The translations under genes were made by a program, and so were the position numbers. From Kordia jejudonensis (GTDB taxonomy: Bacteria > Bacteroidota > Bacteroidia > Flavobacteriales > Flavobacteriaceae), in NCBI RefSeq assembly GCF_001005315.1, contig NZ_LBMG01000004.1, positions 1 to 64,000 on the forward strand: a stretch of DNA of 64,000 nucleotides, given 5' to 3'. Below the pieces are notes generated by a model, which was given only the letters and a program-made list of their open reading frames with translations, made no database searches and was not told the origin of the DNA. Shown one piece after another: positions 8,613-17,718 of the stretch. Position 1 is the stretch's first letter, and each line of letters opens with the position of its first letter.

Positions 8613-8621
8613 TTTTTATGC

Positions 8622-9368
8622 TTAAATAATCTTCTTAATCACACGAAGTCGATGTGTGTGACGATTGGTTTCTACATTGAAAATTCCTGAATGATCAATA
8701 CGATCAATACGAACCTTTCCATGTGCATGAATGATGTAATTATCTTCCATAATGATACCTACATGAATAATATTTCCTTCCTCATTATCAAAAAATGCCA
8801 AATCGCCTGGTTCGCTTTCTTCAATAAAACTCAATGCTTCGCCTTGTGTCGCTTGTTGTGAAGCATCACGCAAAAGTTTGTAACCGTTCAACTTATACAC
8901 CATTTGTGTAAAACCTGAACAATCAATTCCAAACGGAGTTTTTCCGCCCCACAAATATGGTGCACCCAAGTACATATAGGAAGTTTTTATAATGTTTTCT
9001 TTGGGAAGAATGCCTTTTAAAACATTTCCATCATATTGATGCGATAATAATGACAACGGATTCAACACTGAGCCAATAGGAATCGGCATCAAATGTTTAT
9101 CATCTGTAATAAATTCTACCAAATCGGCAGACAATTGCAATTCTTCGCTATCTTTTTCTTTATAAATAGCTTCGGTAATTTCTAAATACTGCTTATTATC
9201 AATCCAACCTTCATACTTATCATATGCAATACGAATGCGACTCCATTTTTTGCGTTGTTCTAACACTTTAAAATGTTCGCCATACAATACTTGTGATACA
9301 AGTTCACTCATATCACTTGGTTCCCCACGAAGCGGAACAATACTCAAATTGCAAATTCCGTATTGCAT
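8622..9368 (-). CDS. C40 family (NlpC/P60) peptidase with SH3 domain
   Basis: A 248-residue cell-wall peptidase. Residues about 8-65 form a bacterial SH3-like domain, and the NlpC/P60 domain occupies about 125-245. The catalytic Cys is C150 in GIDCSGF, with H202 in IIHVGI and H214 in IIHAHG completing the Cys-His-His triad. Enzymes of this layout hydrolyse gamma-D-Glu-diaminopimelate bonds, often in muropeptides. No signal peptide is seen, so it may be cytoplasmic and serve in recycling. It lies 35 bp downstream of the thiolase gene on the same strand. Confidence 0.9.
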   Translation of the reverse strand: MQYGICNLSIVPLRGEPSDMSELVSQVLYGEHFKVLEQRKKWSRIRIAYDKYEGWIDNKQYLEITEAIYKEKDSEELQLSADLVEFITDDKHLMPIPIGSVLNPLSLLSHQYDGNVLKGILPKENIIKTSYMYLGAPYLWGGKTPFGIDCSGFTQMVYKLNGYKLLRDASQQATQGEALSFIEESEPGDLAFFDNEEGNIIHVGIIMEDNYIIHAHGKVRIDRIDHSGIFNVETNRHTHRLRVIKKII

Positions 9369-9403
9369 GTATTAAATTCGGATGATTTTTTAAATTGAAA
9401 ATA

Positions 9404-10582
9404 TTAAGCTCTTTCTAATACCAAGGCTGAAGCGCCACCGCCACCATTACAAATAGCTGCAGCTCCAAGTTTGGCATTATTTTGTTCTAACACATTTAGT
9501 AACGTAATTAGGATACGAACTCCCGAACATCCTAATGGATGTCCTAAAGAAACAGCTCCACCATTTACATTTACTTTATCATCAGACAAGCCTAAGATTT
9601 TCATATTTGCCAATCCAACTACTGAAAATGCTTCATTAAATTCAAAATAGTTAATAGCATCAATATCAAGATTAGCTTTCGCTAAGGCTTTTGGAAGTGC
9701 TTTCGCTGGCGCAGTTGTAAACCATTTTGGTTCGTGTGCGGCATCTGCGTAACTTTTTATCGTTGCTAACGGTTGTAAACCTAGTTCAGCGGCTTTTTCG
9801 GCACTCATTAAAACCATTGCTCCAGCACCATCATTAATAGTAGATGCATTGGCAGCAGTTACGGTACCATCTTTTGTAAAAGCAGGACGTAAGGCAGGAA
9901 TTTTTTCCATCTTTACGTTCTTAAACTCTTCATCTTCACTAACAACAACAGGTTCTCCACGACGTTGTGGAACTTCAACAGGAACTACTTCATTGGCAAA
10001 CTTTCCTTCTGCCCATGCTTTTGCTGAACGTTCGTAAGATTGAATAGCAAATGCATCTTGATCTTCTCTAGAAAATTCATATTCAGTTGCACAGGCATCT
10101 GCACAAACGCCCATCGCTACATTATCATACACATCTACCAGACCATCTTTTTGCATTCCGTCTTCCATTTTGGCAGGACCAAATTTCGTTGCTTGGCGTG
10201 CGTGGTAGTAATGTGGAATTAAACTCATGTTTTCCATTCCTCCAGCAACTACAATATCAGCATCACCTAATGCGATGGCTTGTGCAGCTTGCATTACGGC
10301 TTTCATACCTGAAGCACAGACTTTATTTACCGTAGTACATGGAACGGTATCTGGAATTCCAGCAAAAATTGCGGCTTGTCGTGCAGGAGCTTGTCCTGTT
10401 CCAGCTTGTACAACATTCCCCATAATCACTTCTTGTACATGTTCTGGTGCCAAATTTATTTGTGCCAAAGCACCTTTAATGGCTGTTGCTCCTAACTTTG
10501 GAGCTGGTATAGTGGATAAAGCGCCTAAAAAACTTCCGATTGGAGTTCTTGCAGCTGCTACAATAACAACTTCTTTACTCAT
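9404..10582 (-). CDS. acetyl-CoA C-acyltransferase (thiolase)
   Basis: A 392-residue thiolase with all catalytic motifs: nucleophile C89 in NKVCASG, H348 in GHPLG and C378 in ICNGGGGA. It condenses or cleaves acetoacetyl-CoA and longer 3-ketoacyl-CoA. It resembles the biosynthetic acetyl-CoA acetyltransferase type, but the substrate length cannot be read from sequence. The gene is divergent from the PgpH-type gene, with a 131-bp promoter region between them, and is probably cotranscribed with the NlpC/P60 gene. Confidence 0.93.
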   Translation of the reverse strand: MSKEVVIVAAARTPIGSFLGALSTIPAPKLGATAIKGALAQINLAPEHVQEVIMGNVVQAGTGQAPARQAAIFAGIPDTVPCTTVNKVCASGMKAVMQAAQAIALGDADIVVAGGMENMSLIPHYYHARQATKFGPAKMEDGMQKDGLVDVYDNVAMGVCADACATEYEFSREDQDAFAIQSYERSAKAWAEGKFANEVVPVEVPQRRGEPVVVSEDEEFKNVKMEKIPALRPAFTKDGTVTAANASTINDGAGAMVLMSAEKAAELGLQPLATIKSYADAAHEPKWFTTAPAKALPKALAKANLDIDAINYFEFNEAFSVVGLANMKILGLSDDKVNVNGGAVSLGHPLGCSGVRILITLLNVLEQNNAKLGAAAICNGGGGASALVLERA

Positions 10583-10713
10583 GATTTTTGCTTAACGTTT
10601 AATTGCTGCGAATTTAATTATTTTTTAGAAGATATCCGTATAAATTATCAATTTAAGCGATAATAAGACACGCTTAATTTTAGTATTTTTGAATATTACC
10701 ATATATTCGTTCA

Positions 10714-12804
10714 ATGAAGCAGCTCATCAACAAGTTATACAAAAATCAATCGTTAGTCTATAAAATCTTTTTATACATACTAACTACTTTTTTGGTGGTA
10801 TATCTTTTTCCAAAAGGCGGGCAGTTTCAATATGAATTTCAAAAGGGAAAACCTTGGCAGTACGAAACTTTAATTGCACCTTTTGATTTCCCAATTGCAA
10901 AAACTCCACAAGAAATTGAAGCTGAAAAATCCGAAATTATTGCCAACGCAAATACCTATTATTATTATGATACAACAATTGCAGAACGTGTAGAAAGTGA
11001 TTTTAATGAAGAGTTTGATAGGCTTTTTGGAAATGATAGTATTGCGGAAACACGAGCATTTTCTACGTTAAAATCAAAGGCGACGCGATTGTTAGGAAAT
11101 TTTTACAAAAACGGTGTTATTGAAGTTGTTGATGAATCTAAAAAGGACAAACTCGTCATTTTGACACAAGGTAATGAAGAACGAAATGTGAGTTATAATT
11201 CATTCATCAAATTAAATAATCTTCAAAAATATATCAGTGATTTTGCCGCGCGTGAGTCATTAGAAAACTACGAAACACAATTGTATAGCTTGTTTTTCGA
11301 TGTGGTAGAACCCAATGTGACAATCAATACTGAAATCACAAATAGTGAATTGTCTGCGAGGTTAGAGCAAATGGCGTACACACATGGAAATGTGCAAGAA
11401 GGTATCCGAATTATTGCCAAAGGTGAAGTAGTTGAAGGTGACAAGCTAGCGCAATTAGAATCGCTCAAAAAAGAATATGAATCACAGATTTGGAATGAAT
11501 CTAATTACAATTGGATCGTTTTCGGTTATACTATTTTAGTAGCATTGGCATTGTTAATGTTGTTGTTATTCATTCGAAAATACCGTCCTGAAATTTATGA
11601 AAATAATAATAAAGTGACGTTTATTTTCATGAATATTGTTTTTATGATTGTACTAACAACGTTGGTTGTAAAATACAATGCTAACTATGTATATATCGTT
11701 CCATTATGTATATTGCCATTAATTCTGAAAGCATTTTTTGATGCACGTTTGGGTTTATTTGCACATGTATTAACCGTACTACTTTTAGGATTTATAGTTC
11801 CAAACAGTTCAGAATATATCTTTTTACAAATCATAGCTGGTATCGTTACCATTTTAACAGTTTCTGAGTTATACAAGCGAGCCAATCTCTTTATTTCTGT
11901 CGGACAGATTACCTTAATTTACATCATAGCATATTTTGCTTTTTACATTACACATGAAGGTGGCATCAAATTTACAGAAGTATTTAGTAAGAATGAATTA
12001 GGCAACGTACATGTAACGTGGATTTATTTCATGCAATTCATGTTATGTGGATTGGCAACGTTGTTTGTGCAACCGTTAATATATATTTACGAGAAGATTT
12101 TCGGACTGGTGTCAGATGTGTCTTTGTTAGAATTATCAGATACTAATTCAAAACTCTTAAAACGACTCGCGAATGAAGCACCTGGAACATTTCATCACTC
12201 ATTACAAGTGGCGAACTTGGCGGAAGCCGCAGCAAGTGAAATTGGCGCAAATACCATGTTGGTTAGAGTAGGAGCATTGTATCATGATATTGGAAAGATG
12301 AACAATCCGACTTTTTTCATTGAAAATCAGGCAACTTCGGTAAATCCGCATGATGAATTGGCACCAGATGAAAGTGCGGCAATGATTATTGATCATGTAT
12401 TGGATGGAATTGAAATCGCGAAAAGCAATAAAATTCCAGACAGAATTATAGATTTCATACGAACACATCACGGAACATCTACAGTTTATTACTTTTATCA
12501 AAAAGCAAAAGAACTCGATGAAGAAGTGTCTAAAGAACAATTTCAATACCCTGGACCGATCCCATTTTCTAAAGAAACGGCAATTTTAATGATGGCAGAT
12601 TCTGTGGAAGCGGCTTCAAAAAGTTTAAAAGAGCCAACATCGCAGAAAATTGATCAATTTGTAGAGCGCATTATTGACAAACAAATGGATGAACAACAAT
12701 TTATGAATGCAGATATTACCTTAAAAGAAATTGTAACCATCAAAAAGGTGTTAAAAAAGAAGCTAAATAATAGCTATCATTTACGAATAGAATATCCAGA
12801 ATAA
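10714..12804 (+). CDS. 7TM-HD phosphohydrolase (PgpH/YqfF type, probable c-di-AMP phosphodiesterase)
   Basis: A 696-residue membrane protein. After one N-terminal TM helix (about 18-36) comes a large extracytoplasmic domain of about 220 residues (7TMR-HDED type), then a block of about seven TM helices (from about 266 to 465), then a cytoplasmic HD domain. The HD motif is H524-D525 in LYHDIGK, with upstream H in TFHHSLQVA and a later HHG motif. Characterised members hydrolyse cyclic di-AMP to pApA. Function in this organism is inferred from the family. Confidence 0.9.
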   Translation: MKQLINKLYKNQSLVYKIFLYILTTFLVVYLFPKGGQFQYEFQKGKPWQYETLIAPFDFPIAKTPQEIEAEKSEIIANANTYYYYDTTIAERVESDFNEEFDRLFGNDSIAETRAFSTLKSKATRLLGNFYKNGVIEVVDESKKDKLVILTQGNEERNVSYNSFIKLNNLQKYISDFAARESLENYETQLYSLFFDVVEPNVTINTEITNSELSARLEQMAYTHGNVQEGIRIIAKGEVVEGDKLAQLESLKKEYESQIWNESNYNWIVFGYTILVALALLMLLLFIRKYRPEIYENNNKVTFIFMNIVFMIVLTTLVVKYNANYVYIVPLCILPLILKAFFDARLGLFAHVLTVLLLGFIVPNSSEYIFLQIIAGIVTILTVSELYKRANLFISVGQITLIYIIAYFAFYITHEGGIKFTEVFSKNELGNVHVTWIYFMQFMLCGLATLFVQPLIYIYEKIFGLVSDVSLLELSDTNSKLLKRLANEAPGTFHHSLQVANLAEAAASEIGANTMLVRVGALYHDIGKMNNPTFFIENQATSVNPHDELAPDESAAMIIDHVLDGIEIAKSNKIPDRIIDFIRTHHGTSTVYYFYQKAKELDEEVSKEQFQYPGPIPFSKETAILMMADSVEAASKSLKEPTSQKIDQFVERIIDKQMDEQQFMNADITLKEIVTIKKVLKKKLNNSYHLRIEYPE

Positions 12805-12879
12805 ACGGTAGTTTCTTGAAAATTAAATTATTGAAAAAAAAATAGTAAAAAAACACTAAAAAAAACCGCAAATAGTTGT

Positions 12880-12906
12880 TTGATATTAAATGAACAGTTA
12901 CATTTG
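12880..12906 (+). promoter_or_regulatory. candidate promoter of the tRNA cluster
   Basis: A TTG at 12880-12882 (or 12876-12878) and TACATTTG at 12899-12906 match the Bacteroidetes -33/-7 pattern about 50 bp upstream of tRNA-Ser. It probably drives all three tRNA genes. Confidence 0.55.
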
Positions 12907-12954
12907 CAACCGCAATTTCACAGTTGCGTAAGTTCTTAATTCATAAAGAATATT

Positions 12955-13036
12955 GGAGAGGTGGCAGAGTGGTAATGCAGCAGCCTGCTAAGCTGTCAAC
13001 CTTCGGGTTGCCTGGGTTCGAATCCCAGTCTCTCCG
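12955..13036 (+). tRNA. tRNA-Ser (GCT)
   Basis: The acceptor arm ggagagg pairs with tctctcc. The anticodon loop ctgctaa reads GCT, a long variable arm (caaccttcgggttg region) marks the serine class, and the T arm contains ggttcgaatcc. It decodes AGC/AGT and is first in a three-tRNA cluster. Confidence 0.95.
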
Positions 13037-13062
13037 CTTTTTTTGAATTATATATAGTATTT

Positions 13063-13137
13063 CGGGGTGTAGCGTAGCCCGGTTATCGCGCCGCGTTTGG
13101 GACGCGGAGGTCGCAGGTTCGAATCCTGCCACCCCGA
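13063..13137 (+). tRNA. tRNA-Pro (TGG)
   Basis: The acceptor arm cggggtg pairs with caccccg and the discriminator is A. The anticodon stem ccgcg/cgcgg encloses tttggga, giving TGG. It is the second gene of the cluster. Confidence 0.95.
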
Positions 13138-13160
13138 CAAATCGAAATACAAAAAATAAG

Positions 13161-13234
13161 GGTCGCGTAGCTCAGTTGGATAGAGCATCTGCCTTCTAAG
13201 CAGACGGTCACAGGTTCGAATCCTGTCGCGATCA
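13161..13234 (+). tRNA. tRNA-Arg (TCT), target of the integrated element
   Basis: The acceptor arm ggtcgcg pairs with cgcgatc with one G-U pair. The anticodon stem tctgc/gcaga encloses cttctaa, giving TCT. From the anticodon loop to past the 3' end the sequence recurs at 26643-26687, so an element has integrated here and restored the tRNA. Confidence 0.95.
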
Positions 13235-13237
13235 CAA
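13193..13237 (+). repeat. attL core (45-bp direct repeat within tRNA-Arg)
   Basis: Identical to 26643-26687; it starts in the anticodon loop (cttctaag) and runs three bases past the tRNA end. This copy belongs to the intact tRNA gene. Confidence 0.93.
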
Positions 13238-13244
13238 GTATAAC

Positions 13245-13275
13245 AAGGCTTTCAAGAAATTGAGAGCCTTTCTTG
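13245..13275 (+). terminator. terminator after tRNA-Arg
   Basis: aaggct (13245-13250) pairs with agcctt (13265-13270), extended by tcaa/ttga, followed by tcttgtttt. It lies inside the element, so it replaced the original chromosomal terminator of the tRNA cluster. Confidence 0.6.
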
Positions 13276-13280
13276 TTTTC

Positions 13281-13305
13281 AATTTGCACAAAATTTGCAC
13301 AAAAA
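13281..13305 (+). repeat. candidate left arm-type integrase site
   Basis: A 25-bp stretch made of two overlapping aatttgcacaa units; an identical 25-mer lies at 26503-26527 just upstream of the integrase gene. Their places near both element ends suggest arm-type binding sites for the integrase or excisionase. Confidence 0.6.
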
Positions 13306-13338
13306 ATCAAAATTAAGGCTTGTAATCATTATATCTAC

Positions 13339-13581
13339 TTATGGTAAATCGTTTGCTAGTTTTTCTAAGGATTTAATTTTGTAATCCGTAGTTTGATACT
13401 TTGCTTTTGGTTCAAAAGTTTTGAGTTCTTCAAACAAACCGTTTTCTAGTATAAAGAAATACAGTCCGTTTTTAATACTCTTTTCAACTTCAAAATCATT
13501 TTTGCAACGTACTAGCTTAGTTCTGCATTCTGCTAGTTCCTTAACTAGCTTTTTGTTGAGTTCTTGCTGATTTGTTACCAT
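13339..13581 (-). CDS. hypothetical 80-residue protein at the left end of the element
   Basis: A short, charged, mostly helical protein with a Lys/Glu-rich N-terminal half (an N-terminal coiled coil is possible) and no recognised domain. Its start is 139 bp from the divergent XRE regulator, so the two may share a control region. It lies just inside attL. I do not recognise a function. Confidence 0.5.
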   Translation of the reverse strand: MVTNQQELNKKLVKELAECRTKLVRCKNDFEVEKSIKNGLYFFILENGLFEELKTFEPKAKYQTTDYKIKSLEKLANDLP

Positions 13582-13720
13582 TGTAAATTGATTTGTAATT
13601 TAATCGTATAAGTATTAGTTTTAAATTAAAACCAAATATAAGTTATAATTAATTTAAATGCAATTAATGCTTATATTTAGTGTGATTTTGTAATATTTAC
13701 TTATATCTCATAAACTTCTC

Positions 13721-14017
13721 ATGTTAAGACTCGATGTAATTTTAAAGGAAAAAGGAATTTCCAATACGGAATTTGCTGAATTGATAGGCGTTTCAGTAAC
13801 TTCTGCAAGTGCATTTAAAACAGGCAATATAAAACCTAAGTTTGATACTTTGGTAAAAATTGCTGAGGTTTTAGAAGTAGATATTAGGCAATTGTTTAAA
13901 CCCACAAAAGGTGGTTCTTTACTGAATGGATTTGTAGAGCATGAAAATGAAGTATACCGTATTTATTCAATAGATGACTTGGAAAATTTACTAAATATCG
14001 TAAAAGGAAATAAATAA
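13721..14017 (+). CDS. XRE family helix-turn-helix regulator
   Basis: A 98-residue protein whose first 65 residues form a Cro/C1-type HTH: a helix around LKEKGISNTEFAELIGVS, the recognition helix around SVTSASAFKTGNI and the stabilising LVKIAEVLEVD. The C-terminal 30 residues (VYRIYSIDDLENLLNIV) may mediate dimerisation. It is divergent from the 80-residue gene and convergent with the unknown gene at 14021, and probably represses genes of the element, possibly controlling R-M expression or excision. Confidence 0.85.
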   Translation: MLRLDVILKEKGISNTEFAELIGVSVTSASAFKTGNIKPKFDTLVKIAEVLEVDIRQLFKPTKGGSLLNGFVEHENEVYRIYSIDDLENLLNIVKGNK

Positions 14018-14020
14018 TTG

Positions 14021-14608
14021 TTACATCAAAAATAGTTGCTCTATTTCGTGTACATCAAAGCGTTGCGCATCATTAATTCTTTTCATTAGTTTTGAATATC
14101 GCTTTGTAGGCTTTCCGTTGTAATATTTTTTAAAGTGTTTTTTGTAAAGTTCTCTGTAGTACTCGTCTACATCAAAATAGTTTCCGTAGACTTTTTCAAT
14201 GTTTCGCCACTTTTTAGAATGTGTTTGCGTTGTGTACATTCCACTTGGTAAGGCTGAACGGTGTATAAAACGTTCGCTTATTAAGTATAGCTTTCTACAT
14301 CGTGTATGCGTATGAGGGCAAATAAAGTACCATAGTAAACCGTTTCCGATATTTGATGGTATGGTAACCAAATCTATAGTATAGTTGTAGTCTGTACCGT
14401 TAGATGTGTATATTAAAGTAGTTGTGCCACTTGAATCAAAAATATGTGTTTGTATTGTAATACTACCAATTTCGACACCATTGCTTTTCCACCTAAGAAC
14501 GCCTTTTGTACTTGTATTCTTTGTTAAGTACTTCAGCTTTTTTAAATCTGTAATACTTAGCTGTTTTACTTCATTAAATAGTAGCGGAAATGTTTGTGGC
14601 TTTGGCAT
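14021..14608 (-). CDS. unknown protein, paralogue of 22017-22655 (copy B)
   Basis: A 195-residue protein with no domain I recognise. It aligns with the 212-residue protein at 22017-22655 along most of its length: a beta-rich N-terminal half, the shared VTIPSNIGNGLLWYFICPHT block (VSVPSNLGKGQVLYFRCP in the other), an RCRKLYL strand, and a C-terminal helical region with W, Y and Lys-rich segments ending in a KR...DVHEIE helix. The single Cys-Pro pair plus a second Cys could suggest a half zinc ribbon, but this is weak. It sits downstream of hsdR, while its paralogue sits upstream of hsdM, so the pair brackets the R-M operon. Confidence 0.65.
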   Translation of the reverse strand: MPKPQTFPLLFNEVKQLSITDLKKLKYLTKNTSTKGVLRWKSNGVEIGSITIQTHIFDSSGTTTLIYTSNGTDYNYTIDLVTIPSNIGNGLLWYFICPHTHTRCRKLYLISERFIHRSALPSGMYTTQTHSKKWRNIEKVYGNYFDVDEYYRELYKKHFKKYYNGKPTKRYSKLMKRINDAQRFDVHEIEQLFLM

Positions 14609-14622
14609 ATTTTCTTTTTTGT

Positions 14623-14640
14623 CTCGCGTGCGCGTGCGAG
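14623..14640. other. GC-rich hairpin between hsdR and copy B
   Basis: ctcgcgtgcgcgtgcgag is almost its own reverse complement and stands out in AT-rich DNA. It lies 36 bp past the hsdR stop and may act as a terminator-like structure or recombination scar. Confidence 0.4.
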
Positions 14641-14676
14641 GAAACCTAAATAACTAAGGAACTTTTATTTGTGTCT

Positions 14677-17511
14677 TTACATTCCATCAATAAATATTTC
14701 TACAAAGTCAATAATTTTTGTGGTAATACGTTCGGAAACTTTGGCGCGTTCTCGCAAACTTGGGCGTACTTCCAGTAAGTTAATAATATCATCACGTAAC
14801 GGTGTTTTTCGTGTGAATAAATAGTTGCTGATGAGGTCTACTAGCTTTTTGTAATCTAAGTTTTCTTCGTTGCTTAGTAATTGTACAGCTTTCTTTTTCT
14901 CAATAGTCCAGTAGTTATCAAATTCGTCGGCTACAAGGTCGGAATCTCTAACTAATGGTAAGTTTTCTTCAATAAAGCGTTCAATGAGTTCTTTTTTGCT
15001 TCGTAACTCGCTGTTAGATGCAAGTATGTCTGAAATTGTTTTACGCTGTTGTTCCTGATCTTTTGGCTTCTTACTTCCTGCTAATTTGGCTAATAGTGTC
15101 AATATATACGCAACGTTGATTTCGTCACGTCGTATGAGTTCTATTTCAAAATCGATGTCGTTTAAAATGGAAACTTTTTCTTTGTGTTGTTTTACATCGT
15201 CACGAATATCTAAATACTTGGTTTGGTAGTCTGCAAATTCTTGTTCCGTAATGTCTAAGTCATCATAACTAAATTCTGTAAACGTTGTCAATACATTTTT
15301 TAAACGCATTAATTGTCTAAAGGTTTTTACAAATTCTAGTATTTCCGTTTCCGATGGCAACTCGTTTACGCTATCAACCGTTGGTGCAATTTCTTTGAGT
15401 CGTTCAATGGCTTCGGTAAATTTTTTAGTGTAATCTTCATACGGTTGCACTATGATTTCTTCAATAGCGTCTTTGTTTGAAAATAGCGTAATAGCTTCGT
15501 CAGTATTGTCTTTTAAATTTCTAAAACAAACGACGTTCCCTTGGGATTTAAGCTCGTTTAAGATTCTATTAGTACGTGAATATGCTTGTATTAAACCGTG
15601 ATAACGTAAGTTTTTATCAACATAGATGGTGTTTAGATATTTGGAATCAAAACCAGTTAAAAACATATTGACCACTAATAATATATCAACGTCTTGGTGT
15701 TTTACACGCTGACCGATGTCTTGGTAGTACGAATAGAACTGTAATGTGTCATAATTGGTATTAAACATTTCATTATAATCGACAATAAAGCTTTCTAGTT
15801 TTTCGCGGGTATGTGAATATATTGTTGCAGGTTCTTTTACTACTTTAAAATCGTCGTAGTCTTCATCGGGAATGAAACCGTTTGCATCTTCGGGTAATTC
15901 GTTGGCACGATATGAAAATATCGTAGCTACATTTAAATCGTGTTTGCCTTGTTCCTTTTTGGTTTTAAACAACTCATAGTATTTGATGAGCGTTTTTACA
16001 TTGGATACACAAAAGATGGCTGTAAACTTATTCGCTTTTGTTTTACGGCTATGATTGGCAATGATATATTCTGCAATATTGTTTAAACGTTGCGGTGCTT
16101 CCATCACTTCCGTTTTATCAATACTGTCTGCGTTAATGTCTACACTTTCATTGTCTTCTTTACTTTTGAATGTGCTGATGTATTCAATAGAAAATTTTAA
16201 TACGTTTTTGTCGCGTATCGCATCTGTAATGACGTATTTATGTAAGCATTCATCAAATAAATCTTTGGTAGTGCGTTTTCCTAAATCGTTTTTAACAGAA
16301 TTGTCTGCAAATATTGGCGTTCCTGTAAAACCAAATAGTTGCGAGTTTTCAAAGAATGCTTTGATACGGTTGTGCGTTTCTCCAAATTGACTTCGATGGC
16401 ATTCGTCAAAAATAAATACGATGCGTTCTTTTTTGAGTCGTTCCATCTTTGCCAAATATTTTGGTTTGTAGATGGCAGTATTGAGTTTTTGAATGGTCGT
16501 TACGATGAGTTTGGTATCATCAGAAAACTGTTTTACCAAACTGTTGGTATTGTTGGTTGCGTCAATACTTCCCTCACTAAAACTATTAAATTCTTTGATG
16601 GTTTGATAATCCAAATCTTTACGATCAACTACAAAAACCACTTTTGTAACCTCATCTAAGTTTGTGAGTATTTGTGCCGCTTTAAATGATGTGAGTGTTT
16701 TTCCTGAACCAGTCGTATGCCATATGTAACCAAATTTGGAACTGTTTTTTACACGTTGTACAATGGCTTCGGTGGCGTAATATTGATACGGACGCAATAC
16801 CATCATGAGTTTTGAGGAGTTGAGTACCATATATTTGGTAATCATTTTGGACAAATGACACGGTTCTAAAAACAAGTTTGTAAACTCGTTAAGTTGTGTA
16901 ATGATTTTATTTTCTTTGTCTGCCCAATAAAACGTTTGTTTGAATGTGAGTGCGCCAATAGGATTGTTAGCGTAGTATTTGGTATTAACTCCATTGCTTA
17001 TGACAAATAGTTGAATAAACTGAAATAAGCCTTTTCCTGCGCTATACGAATGTCGTTTGTAACGTACGGTTTGGTTAAAGGCTTCTTTGAGTTCCAAACC
17101 ACGTTTTTTGAGTTCTATTTGTACCAATGGTAAACCATTGATTAAGATGGTCACATCATAACGGTTTTCGTATTTGCCTGTCATTGTGACTTGGTGAGTC
17201 ACTTGGTATTGATTTTTGCACCAATGTATTTGGTTGATGAGTTGCAAATAGCCTGTACTGCCATCGTCTTTGGTGTAACTAAGTTTTTGGCGTAGCGTGG
17301 TGGCTTTTTCAAATATGTTCCCTTTTGACAACACGTTGAGTACTTGCTTAAACTCATTAGCCGACAATGTACACTTGTTGTGCTTTTCCAATTGCGTACG
17401 CAAGTTTGCGATGAGGTCAGCTTCATCTTTGATAACGACTTTTGTATAGCCAGTTTCCGTAAGTTGCTGTACTAAGTTTTCTTCTAGTATTTGTTCGGGT
17501 TGTGTGGTCAT
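14677..17511 (-). CDS. hsdR: type I restriction endonuclease subunit R (HsdR)
   Basis: The 944-residue motor and nuclease subunit of a type I restriction enzyme. The N-terminal PD-(D/E)xK nuclease is visible as ...YDVTILINGLPLVQIELKK at about residues 125-145. The SF2 helicase follows, with Walker A TTGSGKT near 268 and the DECH box (DECHRSQFG) near 370, then helicase motif SRTNR. The C-terminal helical domain that binds HsdM/HsdS ends the protein. Its ATG overlaps the stop of the small upstream gene by four bases (ATGA), so it is translationally coupled to the operon. No frameshift is seen, so it should be active. Confidence 0.96.
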   Translation of the reverse strand: MTTQPEQILEENLVQQLTETGYTKVVIKDEADLIANLRTQLEKHNKCTLSANEFKQVLNVLSKGNIFEKATTLRQKLSYTKDDGSTGYLQLINQIHWCKNQYQVTHQVTMTGKYENRYDVTILINGLPLVQIELKKRGLELKEAFNQTVRYKRHSYSAGKGLFQFIQLFVISNGVNTKYYANNPIGALTFKQTFYWADKENKIITQLNEFTNLFLEPCHLSKMITKYMVLNSSKLMMVLRPYQYYATEAIVQRVKNSSKFGYIWHTTGSGKTLTSFKAAQILTNLDEVTKVVFVVDRKDLDYQTIKEFNSFSEGSIDATNNTNSLVKQFSDDTKLIVTTIQKLNTAIYKPKYLAKMERLKKERIVFIFDECHRSQFGETHNRIKAFFENSQLFGFTGTPIFADNSVKNDLGKRTTKDLFDECLHKYVITDAIRDKNVLKFSIEYISTFKSKEDNESVDINADSIDKTEVMEAPQRLNNIAEYIIANHSRKTKANKFTAIFCVSNVKTLIKYYELFKTKKEQGKHDLNVATIFSYRANELPEDANGFIPDEDYDDFKVVKEPATIYSHTREKLESFIVDYNEMFNTNYDTLQFYSYYQDIGQRVKHQDVDILLVVNMFLTGFDSKYLNTIYVDKNLRYHGLIQAYSRTNRILNELKSQGNVVCFRNLKDNTDEAITLFSNKDAIEEIIVQPYEDYTKKFTEAIERLKEIAPTVDSVNELPSETEILEFVKTFRQLMRLKNVLTTFTEFSYDDLDITEQEFADYQTKYLDIRDDVKQHKEKVSILNDIDFEIELIRRDEINVAYILTLLAKLAGSKKPKDQEQQRKTISDILASNSELRSKKELIERFIEENLPLVRDSDLVADEFDNYWTIEKKKAVQLLSNEENLDYKKLVDLISNYLFTRKTPLRDDIINLLEVRPSLRERAKVSERITTKIIDFVEIFIDGM

Positions 17512-17702
17512 TTCAGCTTATTTATTTTGTCTTTCATATTCAAAGCCTTAATTTTTGCTTCAACTAACTTTTTTTTATCCTCAAACTTTTGAATAGTTTC
17601 TAAACGCACACTTTGTTCCATATCATGGAATTCAAATTTATACGCCCAAATGGTATTTTCTATTCCGTTTAGTTCTTTTTGTAAGTCTTCTTTTGTGCTC
17701 AT
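17508..17702 (-). CDS. small coiled-coil protein within the hsd operon
   Basis: A 64-residue protein from the ATG at 17702 (a TTG two codons upstream is possible). It is strongly helical and charged (DLQKELNGIEN, KKKLVEAKIKAL), so a coiled coil is likely. It overlaps hsdR by four bases and follows the membrane protein gene by 16 bp, so it is made in step with HsdR. I do not recognise the family; it could be a regulator or a structural partner of HsdR. Confidence 0.55.
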   Translation of the reverse strand: MSTKEDLQKELNGIENTIWAYKFEFHDMEQSVRLETIQKFEDKKKLVEAKIKALNMKDKINKLK

Positions 17703-17718
17703 AAGCAAACGCCTTTTG

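Noticed and set aside
10227-10595. Plus-strand reading frame opposite the thiolase gene
   Set aside because: It is the complementary shadow of a well-supported thiolase coding region, with no independent protein features.
12202-12546. Minus-strand reading frame opposite the PgpH HD domain
   Set aside because: Shadow of the HD-domain coding sequence; residues follow from its conserved codons.
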